A stretch of DNA of 45,469 nt from Anaerolineae bacterium (GTDB lineage Bacteria; Chloroflexota; Anaerolineae; 4572-78; J111), in contig JAHDWA010000071.1 in the NCBI GenBank assembly GCA_023382535.1, forward strand, positions 1 through 45,469, in the 5' to 3' direction. Each line of letters begins with the position of its first letter. Within the stretch, counting starts at the first letter, position 1. Both the position numbers and the translations under genes were made by a program. The notes under the pieces are model-generated. The model made no database searches. It had not been told where the DNA came from and saw only the letters and a list, made by a program, of their open reading frames with translations. Shown here one piece after another: positions 1 through 7,409 of this stretch.

Positions 1-337
1 CAAATTGGCTCAACTTGGTCTCTCAGCCGTGGTCAACATTGCGCTGTAATACTAATCGCTTAAATAAAATGCACAGTAAAATCGTTATGACCATCACGGC
101 TCCCCCATCCCAAAGTTTATTGGTACTCAGCTTTTAGCGGAGTCACGGTTTCAAATCGTGGTAAGTGCAGCGGTTTAAGTAGCCGGTGCAAGATGAGGAG
201 TCACTTTAATGGGCAAATTCAATAACCTGTCGCGGTGAATTTTTGAAAGAAGTAGTCGGGTATCCCAGCTTGAGTACAAACCCATTTTGACTAGTTACAT
301 CCATCAAAGGATGTAGCAAAGGTTTATTTTTTTTGAA
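1..337. other. gene-free left edge with a weak hairpin
   Basis: No credible coding frame is seen. A small hairpin (TACATCC at 296-302 pairing with GGATGTA at 309-315, six-base loop) is followed ten bases later by a T-rich run (about 325-334). On the plus strand this could be a weak terminator for a gene left of the window. It also lies just past the stop of the leftward hydrolase gene. The spacing between stem and T run is poor, so the call is weak. Confidence 0.3.
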
Positions 338-1195
338 TTATCCGGGAAAGTTTTTATTTTTGCTCAAAAAGTTTAACAAGTGAACCACAAATTGAGCCGG
401 CTCTTCCAGCGGGAAAAGGTGCCCCACATTTGTTACGATTATTCGTTCGCAGTTAGACAAATTTGCGGCGGCCGCTTCCGTGACAATTCTAAACAAGGGC
501 CGGGTTTTTTCACCCCAGGACACACAAACGGGCAGAGTTGTGCGCCGTAAATCTTCTTTTCTCAGGATAGGCGGAGCCAGTTGGGACAACTGTAAGGGGA
601 GCGTATGCGCATTTTCAAGCTGCTGCTGCCTGATCAGGTCCGATTGAGCTTCAAAATAACCCGGCTTCTGAGCGGAACCATCCATCAATTTTTCAACGCC
701 TTCTCTAATATTACCGCCAGCTACAGCCGCGAATACCGGGCCAAACATCTCCTGAGCATCCTGGCCAAATTGCTCGAGCTTCTGCTCATTTTCCACGTAG
801 GAAGGAAAACCGGGTTCATAGATAAACAAACTTTTCAGCAGATCAGGGCGATGGACTGCCACATTCAAGGCAACATCAGCGCCATAAGACCAAGCCACCA
901 GATGAACCGGCCCCAGGGCGAGATTTTCAATAAAGGCGGCCAGATCATGCGCATGAACGCCGATGCCAAACTCATGGGGCTCGGTTGGTAGAGATGACTC
1001 ACCAAAATAGCGCTGGGTCAGGGCAATAGCCTGATAATCGGCCGGCATCGTTTCGTAATGAGGCAACCACATTCGGTAATCCGCTAAAGCGCCGTGAACA
1101 AAAACAACAGGTTCCCCCTGCCCCCTGGTCATATAGGGAATGATTATACCGTTTACGGTCATATAATTGGTTTGATTTTGTTGCATCTGTCTCAT
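338..1195 (-). CDS. alpha/beta hydrolase
   Basis: A 285-aa alpha/beta-hydrolase-fold enzyme, probably a soluble esterase or hydrolase of small molecules; the substrate cannot be told. Visible hallmarks are the oxyanion-hole segment VVFVHGAL (residues ~30-37), the nucleophile elbow AWSYGA (GxSxG-type with Trp at the first position) near residue 103, and the C-terminal VGHLFPLEEP segment carrying the catalytic His. The length is normal for the family and there is no signal peptide. The ATG at 1195 follows a good ribosome site (GGGAGGTG). It starts 17 bases after the CPBP protease gene, so the two are likely co-transcribed from the module promoter at 2122-2191. Confidence 0.9.
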   Translation of the reverse strand: MRQMQQNQTNYMTVNGIIIPYMTRGQGEPVVFVHGALADYRMWLPHYETMPADYQAIALTQRYFGESSLPTEPHEFGIGVHAHDLAAFIENLALGPVHLVAWSYGADVALNVAVHRPDLLKSLFIYEPGFPSYVENEQKLEQFGQDAQEMFGPVFAAVAGGNIREGVEKLMDGSAQKPGYFEAQSDLIRQQQLENAHTLPLQLSQLAPPILRKEDLRRTTLPVCVSWGEKTRPLFRIVTEAAAANLSNCERIIVTNVGHLFPLEEPAQFVVHLLNFLSKNKNFPG

Positions 1196-1212
1196 GGTTT
1201 CACCTCCCTTAC

Positions 1213-2040
1213 TCAGGCGGGTCCTTCTTCGCTATCAGCGGAGCGGTCAGGCGTGAAGAAAATTGGCGGAAAGGCAAAGACAAGATAGGGCACGACTGCA
1301 CAGACCACCATCCAGGCTAGCGCTGCCGAGGTATAAAAAGCCTCGGAGATATTAACCAGTTTGATAACGTGAATGGCAAAGTGCAGTAAGGCTGGCCCCC
1401 AGATAGTTCGCCGGCCGCGATCAAACAGGTAAGCCAATGGCAGCGATGACGCAACAGCCAGGCTAATCGAAGTCAGCGCCAGCGGCAAACTGAGCGAGTT
1501 CAACAGCAGCAAGTGAACGGCCACGAAAGGGATTAGGGAAAGCCAGGCCGCCCGCCAGAAGGTGCGTCCTCTTCGCAGGTGTCCAAAGGCAAAGCCGCGA
1601 AACAACAACTCCTCGGCCAGGCCGTGCTGGGCAAACAGACCCAGCGCCAGCCACATCCAATCACTCCGCAGTGATACCGCTGCTCCGGTGACGAGTGAAA
1701 AGAGAGGAAAAAAGGCTAACAGTCCTAAACTGGCCAGCAATGTGACTCCTATAACTTGCGGGGTGGGGTAGCCTAAACCCAGCCGCTGCACGGCTTGCCG
1801 GATACGGGTTTTGAAAAACAGTCGTTCCACCAGTAGGCTGGTGGCAATAACCAGGGCGCAGACCAGCAGACCAGCTTCACCCCTTAAGCTTCCCAGCCAG
1901 CTCGCCGAGCGATCAAGCACGAGGAAGATCAGAAAAGTTCCCCCCATCACGGCGCCAAACTCTACCCACCGGGCTGGGTTATTCTTCATGGGTATTGGCT
2001 GGTTCGGCGGCGAAATTTCCGTGGAGTGAGGTTGTTTCAT
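1213..2040 (-). CDS. CPBP family intramembrane metalloprotease
   Basis: A 275-aa multi-pass membrane protein of the CPBP (CAAX protease / bacteriocin-processing, Abi) family, intramembrane glutamic-type proteases related to Rce1. The first conserved motif EELLFRG is at residues 143-149 (Glu143, Glu144, Arg148) and a later HFAIHV segment supplies the expected His. About six to eight hydrophobic segments are visible. Natural substrates of most bacterial members are unknown. It is the first gene of a leftward pair with the alpha/beta hydrolase and is preceded by one of three copies of a shared promoter module. A second CPBP gene lies at 8993-9814; the two are not close duplicates. Confidence 0.88.
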   Translation of the reverse strand: MKQPHSTEISPPNQPIPMKNNPARWVEFGAVMGGTFLIFLVLDRSASWLGSLRGEAGLLVCALVIATSLLVERLFFKTRIRQAVQRLGLGYPTPQVIGVTLLASLGLLAFFPLFSLVTGAAVSLRSDWMWLALGLFAQHGLAEELLFRGFAFGHLRRGRTFWRAAWLSLIPFVAVHLLLLNSLSLPLALTSISLAVASSLPLAYLFDRGRRTIWGPALLHFAIHVIKLVNISEAFYTSAALAWMVVCAVVPYLVFAFPPIFFTPDRSADSEEGPA

Positions 2041-2121
2041 GGCTTAATAGTCCTCCAATCATTCATATTTCAATCTCATCTAGGTCTGCACCCTCATCGC
2101 TTTTATTTCTTGCCTGACTTC

Positions 2122-2191
2122 AGTATAGCAGTAAACCAAGAGACCGTCAGTAACCAAAGTATGTATTTTGAGCCGGTAGGGGGTTGATTTT
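2122..2191 (-). promoter_or_regulatory. shared promoter module, copy 1 (drives leftward CPBP-hydrolase pair)
   Basis: Read on the minus strand: an AAAATCAACCCCC box (2191-2179), then ACTTTGGTTACTGACG with a -35-like CTGACG (2150-2145), a 17-base spacer and a TATACT -10 (2127-2122). The same ordered elements occur before the genes at 5399 and 7410. The predicted start lies roughly 75 bases before the CPBP start codon. Confidence 0.72.
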
Positions 2192-2260
2192 GGGAGAAGG
2201 CGACTGCGGAGATGATGGATTCCAGCTTAGGGCGCGGTGATAGGTAGCCCAAGCTGCTGA

Positions 2261-2289
2261 TTGGCAAAATAGGGGTTATCCCTTACAAT
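2261..2289 (+). promoter_or_regulatory. promoter of the MalT-like regulator, probably leaderless
   Basis: TTGGCA (2261-2266), 17-base spacer, TACAAT (2284-2289). The expected transcription start, about seven bases past the -10, falls on or next to the ATG at 2296, and no Shine-Dalgarno sequence fits before that ATG. This points to a leaderless mRNA. Confidence 0.6.
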
Positions 2290-2295
2290 GAGAGC

Positions 2296-5166
2296 ATGTC
2301 CGGCCCGCTGCTAACGACAAAGTTATATATTCCGCGCCAAAGCGCCAAACAGCCCCTTGTGTTGCGGCCTCATTTGACGGCGCGCTTGAACGAGGGGCTG
2401 AACGACCGGCTGACGCTTATCTCTGCCCCGGCCGGCTTTGGCAAGACCACCTTGCTGAGTAAATGGATTCCTGACGCTCAACACTGTGTGGCCTGGCTGT
2501 CATTAGATGCTGGCGATAATGACCCCATTCGTTTCTGGACCTACGGCATCACGGCTTTGCAAATGTTGCAGAACGGCTTGGGCCAAAGTGCCCTATCCTT
2601 GCTCCAGGCTCCGCAGCCTCCTTCGCTTGAATCCATCCTGACCCACCTAATCAACGAGCTGACCACCTTCCCGGATGATTTTGTCCTCGTGCTTGACGAT
2701 TATCACGTCATAGAAAACCCGGCCCTGCATGACAGCCTGGCCTATTTACTCAGTCACCTCCCCCCCAAGATGCATTTGATTCTCACCAGCCGAGCTGACC
2801 CAGCCCTCCCCCTTTCTCGGCTGCGCGCCCGCCGCCAGTTGACTGAAATCAGGGCCGCCGATCTGCGTTTCACCTCCGAAGAGACCGTCGCTTTTTTGAA
2901 TGAGGTCATGGGTTTAGACCTGTCAGCAGAGGATATTGCTGCTCTGGAAACGCGAACTGAGGGCTGGATTGCCGGGCTGCAACTGGCCGCGCTTTCAATG
3001 CAAGGCCGGAGCGACGTCAGCAGTTTTATCAAAGCATTTACCGGCAGCCATATCTACATTGTGGATTATCTGGCCGAAGAGGTATTGCAACGCCAGCCGG
3101 ACAGTATACAGACCTTTCTGCTGCAAACCTCCATCCTGGAACGTATGAGCGGCGCCTTATGTGATGCCGTCACCGGGCGAGATGATAGCCAAGCCGTGTT
3201 GGAAAAGCTGCAACGGCACGACCTGTTTATCATTCCGCTGGACGACGAGCGCCACTGGTATCGCTATCATCATCTCTTTGCCGAGGTGCTGCGCGTCCGC
3301 CTGCAAAAAGCCAATCTCTCGCCAACAGGGGGTGTAGCCGAACTCCATCGCCGGGCCAGCGTGTGGTATGAGCAGCAGGGCTGGATGGCCGAAGCTATGG
3401 AGCATGCCCTGGCCGGCGGCGCCTTCGAGCAGGCCACCCACCTGCTTGAACAATTGGGGTTGATCGTCTTCGCCCAGGGCGCGATGCAGTATATGCTTAA
3501 CAAGTGGCTGGCGCTCCTGCCAGACGAGTTGGTGCGGGTTCGGCCCAAACTCTGCCTTATCCAGGCCTGGCTGCTGTTCACTCGGATGGATCCTGAGGCG
3601 GCGCGTCACCGGCTGGAGGAAGCTGAACGAGCTTTGCGCCAACAGGATAAGTCAGGCGATGACAGGGATGACGCTCGAAATACCCAGGGGGAGATCGCGG
3701 CGACGCGGGCGCTGATCACCACCTATAGTCGCCATTTTGATCCTGATCAGGTCAATCGCTGGGCTAACGAAGCGCTGGCTTACCTGCGCCCGGACAACGC
3801 TACCTATCGGGGAGTAGTGTTCGGGGCTTTGGGGACGGCCGCCATGCAGCAGCTTGATGTGGCGCGAGCAGAACAGGCCTTTACCGAAGCGGCAACGATC
3901 AGCCGGGCCGCCGGCCATGAGTACATCGCCCTTGCCACCGTGGCCCACCTGACCAATATTCAGCGGGCCGGGGGCGCTCTCAGCCGGGCCATCCTCACCT
4001 GCCAACAAGCCCTTGCCTGGGCCGCCGAGCATGGCGCAGAGACGACCTTCGCGGCGGGGACTATCTGTATCAATTTGGCCGACCTGCTGCGCGAGCGCAA
4101 TGATCTGGACGCAGCCTTGCGCTATGCTAATGCCGGGGTTGCCTGTTCTCATCAGGGTGCTCACCTCTTCCTTTTCATCGTCGGTTCCCTGGTGCTGGCG
4201 CGGATCAAACAAGCTCTGGGCGATCTGGCCGGTGTCTTTGAGTTAGTGGACCAAATGCGGCGATTAGCGGCAGGTCACTATCAGGTTGACTGGGTCTTGG
4301 CCTTGTTGCCAGCAGTAGAGGCCCACCTCCGCCTGGCGCAAGGCGACTTGCCGGCAGCGACCCAGTGGGCACATCATACGGATTGGGCCGAGACGTTGCC
4401 CCCCCATTTTCGCGGCACCCATCATTTCGTCTATGCCTACGAATACGGCGGTATGACCCGCGCCCAAGTGCTGATCGCCCAGGCCTGGTCTCATCCTGTC
4501 ACCCCTTCGGTAGCAGGTTCAGCCCGAACCGAGCAAGCTGCTATCCATCATGACTTTTTGCCCGACGTGATTGCCTACCTTGATCGTCGAGGCCAGGTGG
4601 CCGAGGCCAGAGGGCTGATGTGGCTGCGCATCAAGGTGTACGCCCTCCAGGCGCTGGCCTACCAGGCCCTGGGCGACACGGCGCGAGCTGTGGAAAGGCT
4701 GGAACAGGCACTCCCCCTGGCCGAGCCGGAAGGCTACATCCGTATCTTTATAGACGAAGGCGCACCGATGGCCGAATTGCTACATCAGGCAGCGAGGCGA
4801 GGCCTTGCTCCAAACTATATAAGTAAACTATTGACTGGATTTCCGGCAAAGGAGCAGCCTCAGCCGGAGGTTTCGCCGGGGAGCGGCGGACTGCCGGGTA
4901 CGGAGCACCCGGCGGAGGGGCAAATAGCTATTTCTTCTCCTGTGCCCCTCCGCACCCCTGCACCCCTGCTCGTTGAGTCATTGACTCCCCGCGAACTTGA
5001 AGTACTTCAGCTCATGGCCGCCGGCCACTCGAATCAAGAGATTGCGCGGGCGCTGGTCGTCTCCGTAGGCACGGTCAAAAAGCACCTCAATAACATCTTT
5101 GGTAAACTCGACGCCACTAGTCGCACCCAGGCGGTAGCGCGGGCAAGAGAACTCCACCTGCTCTAA
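2296..5166 (+). CDS. MalT-like LuxR family transcriptional activator
   Basis: A 956-aa large ATP-binding LuxR (LAL/MalT-type) regulator. The N-terminal STAND NTPase has a Walker [10 protein letters not shown] at residues 44-52 and a Walker B-like [10 protein letters not shown] near 135-144. Then come winged-helix and TPR-like superhelical segments (~250-830), a low-complexity linker (~850-890), and a C-terminal LuxR helix-turn-helix (~896-956, starting [15 protein letters not shown]). In the MalT family, an inducer and ATP drive oligomerisation and promoter activation; the inducer here is unknown. It sits among hydrolase genes that share one promoter module, so it is the obvious candidate controller. 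The linker carries an 11-base inverted repeat. Start: ATG at 2296, apparently leaderless. Confidence 0.93.
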   Translation: MSGPLLTTKLYIPRQSAKQPLVLRPHLTARLNEGLNDRLTLISAPAGFGKTTLLSKWIPDAQHCVAWLSLDAGDNDPIRFWTYGITALQMLQNGLGQSALSLLQAPQPPSLESILTHLINELTTFPDDFVLVLDDYHVIENPALHDSLAYLLSHLPPKMHLILTSRADPALPLSRLRARRQLTEIRAADLRFTSEETVAFLNEVMGLDLSAEDIAALETRTEGWIAGLQLAALSMQGRSDVSSFIKAFTGSHIYIVDYLAEEVLQRQPDSIQTFLLQTSILERMSGALCDAVTGRDDSQAVLEKLQRHDLFIIPLDDERHWYRYHHLFAEVLRVRLQKANLSPTGGVAELHRRASVWYEQQGWMAEAMEHALAGGAFEQATHLLEQLGLIVFAQGAMQYMLNKWLALLPDELVRVRPKLCLIQAWLLFTRMDPEAARHRLEEAERALRQQDKSGDDRDDARNTQGEIAATRALITTYSRHFDPDQVNRWANEALAYLRPDNATYRGVVFGALGTAAMQQLDVARAEQAFTEAATISRAAGHEYIALATVAHLTNIQRAGGALSRAILTCQQALAWAAEHGAETTFAAGTICINLADLLRERNDLDAALRYANAGVACSHQGAHLFLFIVGSLVLARIKQALGDLAGVFELVDQMRRLAAGHYQVDWVLALLPAVEAHLRLAQGDLPAATQWAHHTDWAETLPPHFRGTHHFVYAYEYGGMTRAQVLIAQAWSHPVTPSVAGSARTEQAAIHHDFLPDVIAYLDRRGQVAEARGLMWLRIKVYALQALAYQALGDTARAVERLEQALPLAEPEGYIRIFIDEGAPMAELLHQAARRGLAPNYISKLLTGFPAKEQPQPEVSPGSGGLPGTEHPAEGQIAISSPVPLRTPAPLLVESLTPRELEVLQLMAAGHSNQEIARALVVSVGTVKKHLNNIFGKLDATSRTQAVARARELHLL
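4912..4953. repeat. inverted repeat inside the regulator linker
   Basis: GCGGAGGGGCA (4912-4922) is perfectly repeated in inverted orientation as TGCCCCTCCGC (4943-4953). It lies in the Pro/Gly-rich linker between the TPR part and the DNA-binding domain, next to a CCCCTG-rich run. It reads through in frame, like a small hairpin repeat inserted into the gene. Confidence 0.7.
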
Positions 5167-5184
5167 AAGCAGGAATTCAGGAGA

Positions 5185-5240
5185 CTCATAGGAACTCAAG
5201 CAGCTTTAAGTTCCTACAAGTTCCTTTGAGTTCCTATGAG
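5185..5240 (+). terminator. long hairpin after the regulator gene
   Basis: A perfect 15-base stem: CTCATAGGAACTCAA (5185-5199) against TTGAGTTCCTATGAG (5226-5240), 26-base loop. There is no strong T run afterwards (ATTTCA), so it may be a stabilising or weakly terminating hairpin. The right side contains three 10-base steps of AGTTCCT (5209-5236). Confidence 0.6.
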
Positions 5241-5284
5241 ATTTCACCCCGGTAATACAGCATCACCCTATTACCTCTTTCTTC

Positions 5285-5346
5285 AAAAATCAACCCCCAA
5301 ATACAACTTTTGGCAACTGACTCTGCCCCTGGTTGATGGCTATACT
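5285..5346 (+). promoter_or_regulatory. shared promoter module, copy 2
   Basis: AAAAATCAACCCCC (5285-5298), ACTTTTGGCAACTGACT with -35-like CTGACT (5317-5322), 18-base spacer, TATACT (5341-5346). It is nearly identical to copy 3 from the ACTTTTGGC segment through the -10. It drives the beta-lactamase-like gene with a leader of roughly 45 bases. Confidence 0.78.
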
Positions 5347-5398
5347 GGAACTATCCAATTCAAATGAGTTTAATCCATTTTTTAGGGGGATCAATATC

Positions 5399-6574
5399 AT
5401 GGCTGCAGTAAATGTATCACCTATCGGGACAAGTAAACAAGACCCATCTCTGGTTGAGATTCACGGGGTGTGCCACGACCGGTTCAGCCGGGTGCGGGAC
5501 GTACTGGTGCAGAACCTCGCCACGGGTGATGACATTGGCGCGTCGGCGGCGGTTCTTATTGACGGCGAGCCGGTGGTGGACATTTGGGGCGGATATTTCG
5601 ATGGGGCGTTCACTCGTCAGTGGGAACGCGATACGATCATCTGCACCCATTCGACCACCAAAACCATGACGGCCATGGCGGCGCTCGTCCTCGCCGATCG
5701 GGGCATGCTCGATCTGAACGCGCCGGTAGCGGAATACTGGCCTGAATTTGCGGCCAATGGCAAGGGCAAGATCGAAGTTCGCCAGCTCCTCGGCCACACC
5801 TCCGGCCTGGCCGGCTGGACGGAAGATGTGACTTGGGAAGATGTCTATGATCTGGAAAAATCAACCGCCTTGCTGGCGAAACAGGCCCCCTGGTGGGAAC
5901 CAGGTACGGCCAGCGGTTATCACGGCCTGACCCAGGGCCATCTGGTCGGTGAGGTTATCCGCCGTATCACCGGCCAAACTCTCGGCCAATATTTCGCGGC
6001 CGAAATCGCCGGGCCTCTCGGCGCTGACTATCATATCGGCACCGGCCCCCAATACGACCACCGTGTCGCTCCCTTTATCCAGGCCGTGCCTGAGGGAGGT
6101 ACCAACGGCAACTGGATGCATGATCGCGTGGCCACGAATCCGAATCTCAGCCCGGTCACTTCCTCGAGTATCCCCTACCGCCGGGCCGAGATCGGCGCTG
6201 CCAATGGGCACGGCAATGCCCGAGCGGTCGCTACCATCCATTCCATCCTGGTTGCTGAGAAAGTCAACGGCGTGCGTCTGTTATCTGAAGCCGGGCGGCT
6301 AAAGGTGCTCGAACAGCAATCCGATGGAATAGATCTCGTGATGGATATTCCTGTTCGTTGGGGGCTGGGCTTTGCTTTGGAATCGGCGGTCTTCGAGAAC
6401 AGGCTGGGTCATCGGGTAGCCTATTGGGGTGGTAACGGTGGGTCATTGGGCTTTGTTGATTTCGATGAGCGGATGGCGGTTAGTTTCGTCATGAACCGCT
6501 GGATCGAGGGGCCTTACGAACAAGTCCGTAATCAACGCATCCTGAAGGCTGCTTACGACAGTCTGGCGGGGTAA
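5399..6574 (+). CDS. serine hydrolase, beta-lactamase / family VIII esterase type
   Basis: A 391-aa enzyme of the class-C beta-lactamase-related superfamily (Beta-lactamase domain; includes EstB-type esterases and D-aminopeptidases). The catalytic SxxK is STTK at residues 85-88, the Tyr motif is YHG at 174-176 (YxN-like), and a C-terminal WGGNGGS segment stands where the KTG/HTG strand is expected. There is no signal peptide, which argues for a cytoplasmic esterase or amidase rather than antibiotic resistance. I chose the ATG at 5399 because TTAGGGGGATC lies just before it. An upstream in-frame ATG at 5333 would fall inside the promoter. A terminator-like hairpin follows at 6598. Confidence 0.9.
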   Translation: MAAVNVSPIGTSKQDPSLVEIHGVCHDRFSRVRDVLVQNLATGDDIGASAAVLIDGEPVVDIWGGYFDGAFTRQWERDTIICTHSTTKTMTAMAALVLADRGMLDLNAPVAEYWPEFAANGKGKIEVRQLLGHTSGLAGWTEDVTWEDVYDLEKSTALLAKQAPWWEPGTASGYHGLTQGHLVGEVIRRITGQTLGQYFAAEIAGPLGADYHIGTGPQYDHRVAPFIQAVPEGGTNGNWMHDRVATNPNLSPVTSSSIPYRRAEIGAANGHGNARAVATIHSILVAEKVNGVRLLSEAGRLKVLEQQSDGIDLVMDIPVRWGLGFALESAVFENRLGHRVAYWGGNGGSLGFVDFDERMAVSFVMNRWIEGPYEQVRNQRILKAAYDSLAG

Positions 6575-6597
6575 GTCCGTCTTGAAGGATACCACTC

Positions 6598-6643
6598 AGG
6601 CAGGGGTTGTGACTGCCGGTCCAACGCCTGCCTCTTGTTTTTT
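6598..6643 (+). terminator. terminator after the beta-lactamase-like gene
   Basis: Stem AGGCAGG (6598-6604) with CCTGCCT (6627-6633), 22-base loop, followed by CTTGTTTTTT. The short stem and T-rich tail fit a Rho-independent terminator. Confidence 0.6.
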
Positions 6644-6705
6644 CAATCTCAAGCGAAAAGGTTATCATAAATAGACTCTCGTCTTTTTTCCTCGATAGGG
6701 GGTAA

Positions 6706-7194
6706 ATGCAGCTTCTTTTCCGGCTCGGAATACTCGCCGCTGCCTGGCTTGGCAGCATCATTGGCCTAATCTTGGTCTTACCATTGGGTTTGATCGTCGC
6801 GGAGTGGCTTATCTTCCCTCTGGCGCTGGTTATCGCCGCCCTTTTAGCTGCTCTCGGCGCGGGTTGGACCGGTACCTTCCTGGCCCGCGATCAGACGCGA
6901 ACCAACCTCGTACCGGTTATTAGCCTCACGGAGGCTGTAGCTGTCGGAGTCGCGTTAATTTTCTTGATGATGGTCAGGTTGGGGATGGCCAGCTTTGGAC
7001 CGCTGATCTTCCCTGCAGTGATTTTTAGCCTGATCCTGACTCTTAGTGCGAGTGCCGCCACGTGGCGTTTCCGCCATCCAAAGCAGGCCAGCGGAGGCGA
7101 AGTCAAACTGACGGTGATATTGCTGGTGCTGGCTGTGGTCAGTGTACCGGGCGTGATTTTCCTGGCCTCGCTCTTTGGTTTGGCCGGCGCATAA
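6706..7194 (+). CDS. small integral membrane protein, unknown function
   Basis: A 162-aa protein I do not recognise. It is strongly hydrophobic, with about five membrane-spanning stretches (residues ~4-30, 33-55, 70-90, 93-115 and 135-160) joined by short polar loops such as ARDQTRTN and RHPKQASGGE. GATAGGGGG just before the ATG is a good ribosome site. It stands between two genes that share a promoter module but lacks that module itself, and it is closed off by a clear terminator. It may depend on read-through from the beta-lactamase-like gene or on its own weak promoter. Confidence 0.75.
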   Translation: MQLLFRLGILAAAWLGSIIGLILVLPLGLIVAEWLIFPLALVIAALLAALGAGWTGTFLARDQTRTNLVPVISLTEAVAVGVALIFLMMVRLGMASFGPLIFPAVIFSLILTLSASAATWRFRHPKQASGGEVKLTVILLVLAVVSVPGVIFLASLFGLAGA

Positions 7195-7236
7195 CAACGC
7201 TGTCGGCAAGTTAACAAATCTACTGATCTTCAAGCA

Positions 7237-7268
7237 AAAGAGCCTTGGCTAGCACGAGGCTCTTTTTT
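7237..7268 (+). terminator. Rho-independent terminator
   Basis: AAAGAGCCT (7237-7245) pairs with AGGCTCTTT (7257-7265), 11-base loop, and the stem runs into TTTTTT. It ends the membrane-protein transcript just upstream of promoter copy 3. Confidence 0.88.
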
Positions 7269-7285
7269 ATTTCCCTGTTTCTCCC

Positions 7286-7358
7286 AAAAATCAACCCCCT
7301 TCAACCCTTCAAATACCACTTTTGGCAACTGACTCAGCCCCTGGTTGATAGCTATACT
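7286..7358 (+). promoter_or_regulatory. shared promoter module, copy 3
   Basis: AAAAATCAACCCCC (7286-7299), ACTTTTGGCAACTGACT with CTGACT (7329-7334), 18-base spacer, TATACT (7353-7358). The box lies 29 bases before CTGACT, against 18 bases in copy 2. The 11-base difference is one DNA turn, so the elements keep the same helical face. Confidence 0.78.
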
Positions 7359-7409
7359 GGAGTTATCCAATCTAATGAGTCCAATTCATTTTTCAGGAGG
7401 AACCATATC

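Noticed and set aside
3157..4212. Two minus-strand frames (161 and 186 residues) inside the regulator
   Set aside because: They are antisense of the well-conserved MalT-like gene and show no protein family features.
5209..5236. Triple AGTTCCT repeat as a CRISPR or iteron array
   Set aside because: Units are only 10 bases with no spacers, and they are part of a hairpin arm.
5399..6574. Antibiotic-resistance beta-lactamase
   Set aside because: Only superfamily motifs match (SxxK, YxG); there is no export signal, and the context is esterases. Family VIII esterase or peptidase is more likely.
7245..7409. N-terminal extension of the carboxylesterase
   Set aside because: It would start inside the preceding terminator and translate through the promoter module; ATG at 7410 has a clear ribosome site.
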